From positions 4,836,001 to 4,900,000 of the forward strand of contig NZ_CP107880.1 in assembly GCF_036013745.1 (NCBI RefSeq): DNA of 64,000 bases, written 5' to 3'. Origin of the DNA: Streptomyces sp. NBC_00483. GTDB lineage: Bacteria > Actinomycetota > Actinomycetes > Streptomycetales > Streptomycetaceae. Position 1 is the first letter of the stretch, and every line of letters begins with the position of its first letter. This document shows positions 8,801 to 18,136 of this stretch, piece by piece. The position numbers and the translations under genes were made by a program. The notes under the pieces were generated by a model. The model made no database searches and was not told where the DNA came from. It saw only the letters and a list, made by a program, of their open reading frames with translations.

Positions 8801-9212
8801 TCTTCAGCTCGCGCTGGAGGCCACGGCCGCCGCCGACCGCACGTGCAAGAAGCACGAAGCAGCGCGACATGCCCTGATGTCAGTCCTGTTCGAGGCAGAT
8901 GTGCAAGCGACGACATCCCCGGTCATTGACGTCAGCCGCACGGCTGAGGACGGCCACTTCCTTTATGAGGTCCTCGGCGCAGGCCACTCCTCCTACGCCG
9001 AACTCCGCTCGGGTGCAGCCCGCCTTCTGGAGATCAATCACACCCTGCCCGCTCCGGCCGACCGTCTCTACCTGGTCCTCTCCGAACCACCGGCCGAGAA
9101 TTGGTCTGCCGAAGCTCTCCACGACGTCTTCGGCGTCCATGTTCTCTGGCGCACCCGCGACAGCTGGGACGGGCTGGACGCCGGTACCGCCCTGGGCTCG
9201 GGGCAGGCGTAA
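5820..9212 (+). CDS. HelD-like superfamily 1 helicase with long C-terminal extension
   Basis: 1130 residues. The N-terminus (EIIAEEQKAVDHAYNCYEKRL, within residues about 8-28) and the following 150 residues, with a YVGRR...SVVVLW segment and RRQLR, follow the plan of HelD, the RNA-polymerase-recycling motor. SF1 motifs are complete: Walker A GGPGTGKSA (about 242-250), motif II VDEAQD (about 515-520), motif III LGDLAQAT, motif IV NTSYRVP, motif V AKGMEYDHVLVVEP and motif VI YVALTRS (about 714-720). About 370 further residues contain acidic, Pro/Thr-rich linkers and an unrecognised C-terminal domain ending in an ILxLNHT-like fold. HelD proteins release stalled RNA polymerase, and some give rifamycin tolerance; in this island a nucleic-acid-remodelling defence role is equally possible. 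Start ATG has an AAGGACG-type ribosome site 5 nt upstream. Confidence 0.75.
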   Translation: MSTTARDEIIAEEQKAVDHAYNCYEKRLAELSGGSIASASASGKDSVANRQAADDKAAEYAGLGDASLVISRVDTRDGPDEEPDTWYVGRRAVSDVETRDSVVVLWTTPQAQKWSKALPDAPGDMLLRRQLRCTQRVVNEYVDEISVAVPSPQPVEDEAAPEATTTAPSRVLPQPEPMQPPALTPSGPARGHRKKPQAVDDLLLRELQRSRRGSMRDIVETIRRDQMNLVTESPSDVLVVQGGPGTGKSAVGLHRVTWLVNNGHFKAQDILVVGPHERFLEYVGQVLPTLGTRNINAVQVNHLWDGEILGTDTSRARLIKSDDRIADVLRRRVEHECRPEAIDEFTSTPSYKDAKPELAVTAGSATLRVPHSEILALLQEARESDGSYRERRDRFRSLLIDRLLQEPTSRATRRSPSEAVRRSLGRNRQVGRLIERVWPSPSAREALRGLYDSSELLQTCANGILNVEEQKSLHRPRADKADADPWTLDDRVCLEELQFLITGETPPRYGHIVVDEAQDLTPMQARCLRRRIAVNGSMTVLGDLAQATGPHTYADWDHLGTLLSDHGDWRIAELNTSYRVPAEIMAFVAPLARTIAPSLAYPQAVREAGTDSVRTLAAEPWTLLDDTVAQTTRLAGTSDGRTLRSVAVIVPDDSGWLDKINQHLDQTDGLTGEQRAALSVLPAAQAKGMEYDHVLVVEPTTIANRGPAGLRQLYVALTRSTQSLTVLHTSPLPEALMDTTRTTERGSAENEPGIAAGDLPEIGTDIRVQVLDRGTGGRYRVKALSPVLEVPLVLTVRHGSTPPRPGEKVDCWVFAHEKTHCVLTSDQRGRQPISPRMAERYVTALSVLDELADDDSVVPENVRERVSELKGMANRVLRRDQADWVDVRRVLGSPDRGRVSLLRDLAANTNRALKDGNLDVNRLREDLARTGWSQSLAQAQEALQHRRTTSADPEADTDTDSAPASAAQQPEQEVVEPMPPAEDTSTTTTPPVKGLQLALEATAAADRTCKKHEAARHALMSVLFEADVQATTSPVIDVSRTAEDGHFLYEVLGAGHSSYAELRSGAARLLEINHTLPAPADRLYLVLSEPPAENWSAEALHDVFGVHVLWRTRDSWDGLDAGTALGSGQA

Positions 9213-9252
9213 TCCCCTCGGCGCAGGTCATGCCCGACGAGTTCTGCTTCTG

Positions 9253-9363
9253 CAGGATGAGCTCGACCACCCAGGCGCGTGTGAACACCTCACCGTGCTC
9301 CACCGCCGCCTGGAGAGACTTGGGAATGCTGAGGTCGTCGGGGCTGAACAGCGCGAAAGTTGC
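9253..9363 (-). pseudogene. N-terminal remnant of a DNA methyltransferase gene
   Basis: On the minus strand, from about 9363 down to 9253, the frame reads TFALFSPDDLSIPKSLQAAV then EHGEVFTRAWVVELIL. This resembles the start of Eco57I/PglX-type adenine methyltransferases, where GEVFTPRWVV-ELML precedes the AdoMet-binding motif. Similarity stops after about 35-40 residues, no complete methyltransferase follows, and a stop codon lies just upstream with no good start codon. It is therefore a decayed fragment, left at the border of the defence island beside the helicase 3' end. The resemblance is to a remembered family pattern, not a search result. Confidence 0.5.
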
Positions 9364-9477
9364 AACGCGAGGACAGCACCGCCCCTACCGCCGCGAACCG
9401 CGATTCCATCCACAGAGCGTAGTCAGGTAGTAGCAGGAGTTCAGGTGGGCGAGACAAACGTCTCGAAGATAGGACCT

Positions 9478-10026
9478 TCAAGCGCCGTGCTTTGCGCGAA
9501 GGCGTTCGTTCTCCTTCTCCAGCGCCTCAACCCGCCGTTCGAGCTCGGCTCGTGTCGGCCGCTTCAAAGGTAGCGATCGGGCCGGTTCAGGCTCAGGTGG
9601 CCCCGCGAGCAGGCCGATGGGTTCGTAAGCCACGACTGTTGTCCGCTCTTCCCTGCATTCAGGGCATGGCTTGGTGTACGCCCCCGCAGAGATGGGGTCG
9701 GCGTACGAGCAGTGCGCCTGTGTCTCGATGATGTGGCCGCAGTAGAGCCGCACACGCCACCGCATGATTTCGTGATCCTGCTTTTTGAAGGACTCCAAAA
9801 GTTTGGCGAGCTCCTCGAATGCCTGCCGACGACGCTCCGCCCTCGCTGGGTCTGCCCGACACTTGGCGATGTCCTCATCGACCTGCCGCTGAACCCACCG
9901 GCTGCTCTCCTCACTCTGCTTCTGACGGCAATGGTCGCTGCGAGTGAGTTCGTAGTCCTCAAGTGGAACGCCGCTGCTTCGGTACTCGACTCCACGCATG
10001 ATGGCAGCGTATTCGCGGTGCACCAA
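9478..10026 (-). CDS. Hypothetical zinc-ribbon protein with C-terminal coiled coil
   Basis: Up to 182 residues; the frame opens at TTG 10026, with GTG 10023 or ATG 9999 as alternative starts, and none has a strong ribosome site. The N-terminal half is a charged helix rich in Arg, Glu and Gln. The centre has LYCGHIIETQAHC and, 17 residues on, CPECR, a plausible zinc ribbon. The C-terminus (RAELERRVEALEKENERLR) is a short leucine-zipper-like coiled coil. I recognise this Cys/His layout from uncharacterised actinobacterial proteins on mobile elements, but can assign no function. It stands alone, with about 145 bases of non-coding sequence upstream. Confidence 0.6.
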   Translation of the reverse strand: MVHREYAAIMRGVEYRSSGVPLEDYELTRSDHCRQKQSEESSRWVQRQVDEDIAKCRADPARAERRRQAFEELAKLLESFKKQDHEIMRWRVRLYCGHIIETQAHCSYADPISAGAYTKPCPECREERTTVVAYEPIGLLAGPPEPEPARSLPLKRPTRAELERRVEALEKENERLRAKHGA

Positions 10027-10171
10027 CTACCCGTACTGACGGTCACTTACGAGAACCTTCATGCTATTTCTGATCGAAATTGGCGAGAGAGGCCCGAATA
10101 TAGCCACCGAAAGGAGCATGCGGCACAGGTCCGAGGCGCGAACTGCTCGACGCACTCAACGTCTACGCAGA

Positions 10172-10654
10172 CTACAAAACAGATTCCGGCGCCATTCCGT
10201 GCTCCAGATAGGTGGTCGCGCCATTGGCACGAGCCTCGACGCCCGCCATGATGCGGCGTGCAAGGCGAGGGATGGTGAGCTCCGACAGCTCCCCAGTGTC
10301 ATGGAAGGCGTATCCACGGAGCTCGTCGGCTTGGAGCTCGATGTGCCCGCACTCATCCTCAGTGAGACGGCCTCCGTCGAAGAGGTAAAGGACCTTGTCA
10401 CCCTCTCCGGGACTGGGTGCCCAATCCACGACGAGAAGGCGGCCGATGCCCGGCTTGATGCCCAGCTCCTCGTGTACTTCGCGCACGCAGGCTTGCAGAG
10501 GCGACTCACCGTCCTCCACGTACCCGCCGGGGATATCCCGGTAGTCCTTGTACGACGGCTCGACGAGCAGGACCCTGCCGGCATCGTCGAAGAAGAGCGC
10601 GCCGGCTGCCATGCGCGGGTGGGCCATCTTCGCTTCGTGCTCGTTCTCGGTCAC
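10172..10654 (-). CDS. Nudix hydrolase
   Basis: 160 residues with a complete Nudix box: GGYVEDGESPLQACVREVHE then ELGI, matching G-x5-E-x7-R-E-U-x-E-E-x-G-U, around residues 42-65. Nudix enzymes hydrolyse nucleoside diphosphates linked to another group, using Mg bound by the REVHEE glutamates. The N-terminal strand (AAGALFFDDAGRVLLVEPSY) is typical of the MutT-like subgroup; substrate cannot be deduced. It starts 10 nt downstream of the XRE regulator gene on the same strand, so the two form an operon. Its neighbours (kinases, MAT, aminoacyl-tRNA synthetase-like genes) suggest handling of a nucleotide-like compound, which is inference. Confidence 0.9.
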   Translation of the reverse strand: MTENEHEAKMAHPRMAAGALFFDDAGRVLLVEPSYKDYRDIPGGYVEDGESPLQACVREVHEELGIKPGIGRLLVVDWAPSPGEGDKVLYLFDGGRLTEDECGHIELQADELRGYAFHDTGELSELTIPRLARRIMAGVEARANGATTYLEHGMAPESVL

Positions 10655-10664
10655 GGGACGGACT

Positions 10665-11894
10665 CTAACCGCCGACTACGCCGAGCCTGCGGGCCAGGTC
10701 TGCCACCGGCTGGGACGGGCGGCCTCGGGTGCCGCGGATCCAGCCGATGACCAGTTCCCGGCTCAGGTAGTGGTGCCGTACCTGTTCGGGGGCGGCCTGC
10801 TCGGCGTCGAGGAGGGTGGTCAGGGCTTCGTCGGTTCGGTTCCAGGCGCTGAGTGCTCGGGCGACTTCCAGGCTGTGCCGCACGCGTCGTTCCACCGGCA
10901 AGCCGCTGGTGTCGATGCGTTGCCCGAGGTCCGCGGCTATCTGGATGTCGCCGAACTCTCCGGCAGTGGCGACACAGTGGATGGCCACGTTGGTCGGGCC
11001 GAAGGCCGTCCAGAGGTGGTTGGCGTCGCCGCCCAGGCGCTGTGCGGCATCGTCGGCTTCTCGGAGGAAGGTCTGCGTCGTTGCCCGGTCCTCCGCTCGG
11101 GCTGCCGCCATGGCGCCGGCGAGGAAGAGCGTGCCATAGACGGACAGGTACTCGTCGTTCGCGGTGCTCAGGCCGGGCTGCATGACGGCCGCCGCGTCGT
11201 TGACCAGTTGGATCGCCGCGGTGAAGCGGCCGGTGGCCATCAGGCAGTGCGTGACCGCCCGGAAGAGCGATCCGGTCACCGTGCTTTGGCCGCTCTGCTG
11301 CGCTGCCGCCAGGCCGCGGTCGGCGGCGATCCACGCCAGTTCCGACTCACCCACCTTGCCCAGCACCATCGCCGCACCGTGATAGGTCAAGGCGAGTTCT
11401 GCTTGGGCCTCCTCGCTTTCGCGCCCCGAGTACGCGCGGGAGGCGGCAAGGGCGTCGGCCAGGACGAGGGGGAGCCGTCGGGTGACGAGGCCGAACCTGG
11501 ATTCCTGGTACGCGTCGAGGACTTTCTTCACCTCGGCCCGGAGATCCTCCAGAGCCGGCGGCTCGTCGTCGGGTGGGGGTCCCAGTAGGGGCGTGAGCTG
11601 CTTGTAGTCCATGAGGGCTTCGCGCAAGGCGGGGACCGTTCGACGACCGGTGTCGGCCGACCACTCGACGAGGGTCGGCTCCGCGAGCAGGTCTCCGAGG
11701 GAGACGTCCAGTGCGTCGGCGAGTGAGGTGATCACCGAGAGGCGGTCGAGCTCGATCCGGTTGTTCTCCGCTTTGCTCAGCCAGTCCGTGGTCCGCCCGA
11801 CGAGGCCGGCCAGGACCTCCTGGGATAGCCCGCGTCGGCGCCGGTACCAGGCGACGCGCTCGCCGGTGGTCAGATGCTCTGTCATCCCTCGCAT
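10665..11894 (-). CDS. XRE-family transcriptional regulator with TPR-like C-terminal domain
   Basis: 409 residues (405 or so if ATG 11885 is used). Residues about 10-65 are a Cro/C1-type HTH (TGERVAWYRRRRGLSQEVLA then LVGRTTDWLSKAENNR). The remaining 300 residues are helical repeats of TPR type (AWIAADRGLAAAQQSGQ, LFLAGAMAAARAEDRA, and so on). Proteins of this layout are common Streptomyces regulators in which the TPR domain senses a peptide or small ligand. It is cotranscribed with the Nudix gene and separated from the MAT-SerRS operon by an insertion sequence, so it may originally have controlled that operon divergently. Confidence 0.85.
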   Translation of the reverse strand: MRGMTEHLTTGERVAWYRRRRGLSQEVLAGLVGRTTDWLSKAENNRIELDRLSVITSLADALDVSLGDLLAEPTLVEWSADTGRRTVPALREALMDYKQLTPLLGPPPDDEPPALEDLRAEVKKVLDAYQESRFGLVTRRLPLVLADALAASRAYSGRESEEAQAELALTYHGAAMVLGKVGESELAWIAADRGLAAAQQSGQSTVTGSLFRAVTHCLMATGRFTAAIQLVNDAAAVMQPGLSTANDEYLSVYGTLFLAGAMAAARAEDRATTQTFLREADDAAQRLGGDANHLWTAFGPTNVAIHCVATAGEFGDIQIAADLGQRIDTSGLPVERRVRHSLEVARALSAWNRTDEALTTLLDAEQAAPEQVRHHYLSRELVIGWIRGTRGRPSQPVADLARRLGVVGG

Positions 11895-12062
11895 GTCCTG
11901 AGCATCACCTCGTGGCGGAAAGGGACCCCGGAAGAATTTTCCGGGGTGCTACGGGATTCCTTCTCTACTGTCGCAGCAGACCGAGAAACCCGCCGGACTA
12001 AAAGGCTCTAACAAAAGCTGCTGATCATGAGTGTTTCGGTCTGTCTGTCCGTAGGTCTGGTC

Positions 12063-12880
12063 ATGGGAGAGCGTCAGTCGCGGCCATGGATCGTGTCGGA
12101 CGAACTGTGGTCGATGATCGAGCCGTTGCTGCCGAAGCCGGGCCCGAAGAAGGTCGAGGGCAGACCACGGGTCCCGGACCGGCAGGCACTGTGCGGGATC
12201 CTCTTTGTGCTGCACACCGGCATCCAATGGGAGTACCTGCCGCAGGAGTTGGGCTTCGGCTCGGGCATGACCTGCTGGCGCCGGCTGGCCGCCTGGAACG
12301 AGGCGGGGGTGTGGGACGGACTGCACCTGGTGCTGCTGAAGAAGCTACGGTCGGCGGGCAAGCTGGACTGGTCCCGGGCGGTGATCGATTCCTCGCACGT
12401 GCGGGCCGCTCGGCGGGGCCCAAAAGCGGGCCGAGCCCGGTCGACCGCGCGCGGCCGGGCAGCAAGCACCACGTGCTCACCGACGGCCAGGGCATCCCGC
12501 TCGCCGTATCGCTGACCGGCGGCAACCGCAACGACGTCACTCAACTCCTGCCCCTGCTCGACAAGGTCCCCGCCGTGGCAGGCACGGTCGGACGGCCACG
12601 CAAGCGGCCGGACCTGTTGTTCGCTGACCGCGGCTACGACCACGACATCTACCGGCGCCAGGTACGACAGCGCGGCATCCGCCCGGTCATTGCCGAACGC
12701 GGTCAGCCGCACGGCACCGGACTGGGCACCTTCCGGTACGTGGTCGAGCGCACCATCGCGTGGCTGCACGGCTTCCGTCGTCTCCGCATCCGCTGGGAGC
12801 GGCGTGACGACATCCATGAAGCCTTCCTCGGGCTGGCCGCCTGCCTGATCACTCATCGGCACGTCCAACGCCTTTGTTAG
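12063..12880 (+). CDS. IS5-family DDE transposase made by -1 programmed frameshift
   Basis: The first phase (ATG 12063) encodes the N-terminal HTH-like domain (WIVSDELWSMIEPLLP) and the first catalytic Asp (VIDSSHV). Read straight through it would end at 12515. The rest of the transposase is in the -1 phase and carries the second Asp (LFADRGYD) and the Glu in WLHGFRRLRIRWERR. The phases join at the slippery heptamer at 12419-12425, giving a product of about 272 residues, the usual size for the group. All DDE residues are present, so the element may still be active. It cuts and pastes its own DNA via the terminal repeats. Confidence 0.85.
12419..12425 (+). promoter_or_regulatory. -1 ribosomal frameshift slippery site C CCA AAA
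   Basis: The heptamer matches the X XXY YYZ rule exactly in the upstream reading phase (codons GGC CCA AAA). Slipping back one base gives CCC AAA A and continues in the phase that holds the C-terminal transposase domain. This is a common expression control in IS5/IS427-type elements. Confidence 0.7.
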
Positions 12881-12981
12881 CACCTCTAAGTAGTCAACTC
12901 CCTTCACTCCGGCTGGCTTTGATGATCGGCCCTGCTCAGCAAGCGGGGCAGGGCACGGCCTACGGATCGGAGGTGTAGAAA

Positions 12982-13875
12982 GTGCACTGCGCGAAGGTGT
13001 CGGAGTCGTGGATCGAGCAGGAGCTCGGTCCGTTCGCGCCGCCGGTCGTCAAGCCGTACTCCCGAACACGGTTCGCCATGGACGGTAGTGCTCTGCTGAA
13101 GTTCTACACGGGCATTGATCCCGAGGACCGGCGCCTGCGCGAAGCTGCGACGGTTGAGTGTGCCGCCCTCATGGGCATCTCGGTTCCGTCCGTCCTGGCC
13201 ACAGGAAATGACGGGGCCGGATCCTGGACGGTGTTCCAGGCGGTGGGCGGCACGCCCTGCTCAGTGGGTACGCGCACGGCGGCAGAGGAGTACATCGGTC
13301 ACGTCGTGGCTGTCAGCAGCTGGCTGCACCGTCCTACCGCCGGCGTCACGCCCGGCTCCGGCTGGAGAGGGTGCCGCTCCGCCTCTGCCTCCTCCAGCCA
13401 GTTCCTGTTGGACCAGTTCTCCCCTCGCTGCCGGTGGCTGCCCTGGTGGGCAGTGCTGGACCAGGCCCTCCAGACGATCGATTCCCACCCGGTCGTTCGC
13501 CTGCACGGTGATCTAAAACCCGAGCACGTCCTCATCGACGGCAAGCATCTGCACGTCGTCGACTGGGAGGCGAGCTCCTGTGGGCCAGCCGTTGCCGACC
13601 AGGCCGACGTGGTCTTCCACTTCGTACGCGACCAGGTGTACGAGGGCGTACCGCCCGGGCGCCTTCCAGTCGACCTCCTGACCCGGCTGCCCTACAGCGG
13701 GCCAGTTCTCGCCTGGCGCCTGCTGCTCTGGCTCGATCGTCGTCGTACGCATGACATCGAGCTCGTCACCACCCACGACGTCCACCGACTCGCGGCCGCG
13801 GAGACGGCCGCCTCCGCGTACAGGTCGCTTGCTCGGACCGTCTCGCATCTCCGCGCTGCCGGCGTTCCCCGCTGA
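12982..13875 (+). CDS. Aminoglycoside phosphotransferase (APH)-like kinase
   Basis: 297 residues, GTG start preceded by GGAGGTG about 7 nt upstream. The C-terminal half has the APH catalytic motif LHGDLKPEHVLID and the metal-binding Asp in HVVDWEA, followed by a helical lobe. The N-terminal lobe is a small-kinase fold with SALLKFY as the probable ATP-binding lysine strand. APH-fold enzymes phosphorylate hydroxyls of aminoglycosides, nucleosides, sugars or choline; the substrate is not deducible. It is the first gene after the insertion sequence and lies 86 bp upstream of the MAT operon, reading the same way. Confidence 0.8.
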   Translation: MHCAKVSESWIEQELGPFAPPVVKPYSRTRFAMDGSALLKFYTGIDPEDRRLREAATVECAALMGISVPSVLATGNDGAGSWTVFQAVGGTPCSVGTRTAAEEYIGHVVAVSSWLHRPTAGVTPGSGWRGCRSASASSSQFLLDQFSPRCRWLPWWAVLDQALQTIDSHPVVRLHGDLKPEHVLIDGKHLHVVDWEASSCGPAVADQADVVFHFVRDQVYEGVPPGRLPVDLLTRLPYSGPVLAWRLLLWLDRRRTHDIELVTTHDVHRLAAAETAASAYRSLARTVSHLRAAGVPR

Positions 13876-13961
13876 ACGCTGAATCCCAATCGCACCGCTC
13901 GTCCAGGCGTGCTGACGCCTGCGCTCATCCCATTCTTCCCACCCCTGAACGGGAGTTCGTG

Positions 13962-15212
13962 ATGCCTCGTACGAGCACGATCATCGGCAACAGTCACCTC
14001 GTCATCGACACCGCCACGGCCAGGCCGGACGCGACGACCATCGTCGAGCGGAAGGGCCTCGGCCACCCGGACACCCTCGCCGATCACCTCGCGGAGCGTC
14101 TGTCCCGCGCCTACAGCCATCACACCGTCGCCCGGTTCGGCGCCGTACTGCACCACAACTTCGACAAGCTCGCTCTCCTCGGCGGAGCGAGTGAAGTCCG
14201 CTACGGGGGCGGAAAGATGGCGGCCCCGGTCCGTGTCCTGGTCAACGGGCGTGCGGCGCCCATGTGCGGGGACGACAAGATCCCGGTCAAGGAGATCGTC
14301 GAGGCCGAGGTCCGGCAGTTCTTCGCCGAGCGGCTCCCCGAGGTGTCGGATCACCTCGACATCGTCTTCAACATCACCAGCAACTCCAGCCCGGGGGCGG
14401 TCCTCACGGGCGACGAGGTGCCTGACCGCACACGCTGGTTCAATCCCCGGTCTGTCGATGACCTGCGCGAGCGTCGAGTTCGGCTCTCGAACGACACCTC
14501 GTTGGGAACCGGCTGGGCCCCGGAGAACGCCTTCGAGTCGTTCGTCCGTGAGCTAGTGGACCACTTCTCCGGCGAGAGCGAGTTCACCCGCGCCCACGCC
14601 TGGTGCGGGTCGGACGTCAAGCTCATGGGTTACTGGGACGGCGGCCAGGCCGACATCGTCGTGTGCGTCCCGCAGAAGTCGCGCCACGTCGCCAGCCGGG
14701 CCGAGTACGTCCGCAACACGGAGTCCGTCCTGGCCGAATGCCACCGTCTGGCCGACCTGCAACTTGCTGGAACCCAGGCACGCTTCCGACTCAACGCCCG
14801 CGACGTCCCGGAGAAGGACGAGCTGTACCTCACCTACACCGGAAGCTCGATCGAGTCGGGGGACGAGGGCGTCGTGGGTCGCGGTAACCGGGTCAACGGG
14901 CTGATCACACCGCTGCGGCCGATGAACCTGGAGGGCGCCAACGGCAAGAACCCCGTCTACCACGTCGGCAAGCTCTACAACATCGCCGCCCAGCGCCTGG
15001 CTCACCGTCTGCACGAGGCCACGGACGGGCACGCGGAAGTCCATCTGGTCAGCACCACCGGCCAGCGTCTGGACGAGCCGTGGCGCATCTTGGTCCGTCT
15101 CTCCTCTCCTGACGCCCAGCTCGACAAGGTGCAGTCCCTCGTCACGGAGGCTCTGAGCGCGTTCCCAGCCCTGACGGACGAGCTCGTCTCCGACGGGATC
15201 GTGCTGAGCTGA
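13962..15212 (+). CDS. Archaeal-type methionine adenosyltransferase
   Basis: 416 residues; ATG 13962 is chosen over the adjacent GTG 13959 because GGGAG at 13951-13955 is well spaced. It makes S-adenosylmethionine from methionine and ATP. The sequence follows the archaeal AdoMet_Synthase family, not bacterial Met[18 protein letters not shown] near the start, [38 protein letters not shown] and [15 protein letters not shown]. Length (about 400) also fits. A chromosome-encoded bacterial MetK would normally supply AdoMet, so this is a second, unrelated-type enzyme dedicated to the cluster or adapted to a methionine analogue. The last base overlaps the next start (TGATG). Confidence 0.88.
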   Translation: MPRTSTIIGNSHLVIDTATARPDATTIVERKGLGHPDTLADHLAERLSRAYSHHTVARFGAVLHHNFDKLALLGGASEVRYGGGKMAAPVRVLVNGRAAPMCGDDKIPVKEIVEAEVRQFFAERLPEVSDHLDIVFNITSNSSPGAVLTGDEVPDRTRWFNPRSVDDLRERRVRLSNDTSLGTGWAPENAFESFVRELVDHFSGESEFTRAHAWCGSDVKLMGYWDGGQADIVVCVPQKSRHVASRAEYVRNTESVLAECHRLADLQLAGTQARFRLNARDVPEKDELYLTYTGSSIESGDEGVVGRGNRVNGLITPLRPMNLEGANGKNPVYHVGKLYNIAAQRLAHRLHEATDGHAEVHLVSTTGQRLDEPWRILVRLSSPDAQLDKVQSLVTEALSAFPALTDELVSDGIVLS

Positions 15213-16134
15213 TGACGAAGCGGACGCTCGGAGAGGTCCCCGCAGGGTGCCGGCAGCGGTTACTCGCGCACTACGGGCCTGCGGCCAAGCCATGGCTCGA
15301 CGCCGTCCCGGGGCAGCTGGCGCGTGCGGCAGATCGCTGGAAGCTCGCGCTCGGCGAGTACCACGATGCCGGGCACGCCTCGGTGATCGCGACGGCGACC
15401 CGACTCGACGGGCGTCCGCTGCTCCTGAAGGCTTGGGTCGACCCGTCTCGCTATGGCCACGAGGTCGAGGCGCTACGGCTCTGGGCCCGCGGACCAACCA
15501 TCGACGTGTTGGAGGCTGCAGACGACCTGGCTACGGCCGCGCTCGAACTCGTCGGAGGCCAGCCTGGCGGTGCGGACCGGCCGAGGCGGGAGCTGCAGAT
15601 GGTCGCGGCGGCCCTCCACGGCCTGCACGCCTTCGGACGGCACCGTCGCCGGGCGGGCGTACTACCGCTTCTTACTGACCACCTCGACGGCGAAGTCGGG
15701 CCCCGGATCGGGCGGCGGTTGCAGACGCTCAATCTGGGCAGCTGGCGTCCCCTGGCTGAAGCCGGGCAGTCGACCGTCGCCGATCTGAAGGAAGGGTCCC
15801 GCAGGTCGACGGTGCTGCATGCGGACCTGTACCGGGAGAACGTGCTGTTCGACTGGCGAGGACTCCCTCGGCTGATCGATCCGCTTCCCATGGTGGGCGA
15901 CCCGGCCTTCGACTGGGCCTTCTGGGCCGTCTACTACGACCTCGGACGCGCCACCAACAGACGACTGGCCATCGCCTCACGCGTCTCCCGGGTCCCCATT
16001 CCAGTGCTCGCGCCCTGGTGTCGTCTCTTGGCGGTCGACGGTCTCCTGTTCTACGTGGAGTCCGGCGATCCGCGAGCGACGCTCATGGCCGAAGTGCTCG
16101 GCGACCTCTTGGCGACGACCTCCCGGAGCGGATC

Positions 16135-16138
<4 letters not shown>
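15212..16138 (+). CDS. APH(6)/streptomycin-6-phosphotransferase-like kinase
   Basis: 308 residues, start ATG overlapping the MAT stop by one base. Motifs of the APH(6)/hydroxyurea phosphotransferase group are visible: HDAGHASVIATATRLDG with LLLKAW in the N-lobe, and the catalytic LHADLYRENVLFD followed by RLIDPLPMVGDPAFD. It transfers phosphate from ATP to a hydroxyl on a sugar-like substrate. Within this operon the target may be an intermediate or the final compound, where phosphorylation would give self-protection, with the following phosphatase reversing it. That pairing is inference. A TTA codon occurs at 15260, near the start, so translation may need the bldA tRNA. Confidence 0.78.

Positions 16139-18136
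<1,998 letters not shown>

Larger units (their letters stand above)
12003..12885 (+). mobile_element. IS5-family insertion sequence (IS427-like)
   Basis: About 883 bp bounded by imperfect 16-bp terminal inverted repeats: 12003-12018 (AGGCTCTAACAAAAGC) and 12870-12885, whose complement reads AGGTGCTAACAAAGGC (13 of 16 match). CTAA occurs at 11998-12001 and again at 12886-12889, a probable target duplication offset by one base on the left. It carries a single transposase gene in two overlapping phases. It sits between the XRE regulator and the kinase/MAT operon and may have separated their shared promoter region. Confidence 0.8.

Noticed and set aside
12063..12880. Transposase as a frameshifted pseudogene
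   Set aside because: The phase change coincides with a perfect -1 slippery heptamer and all catalytic residues remain, so programmed frameshifting is more likely.
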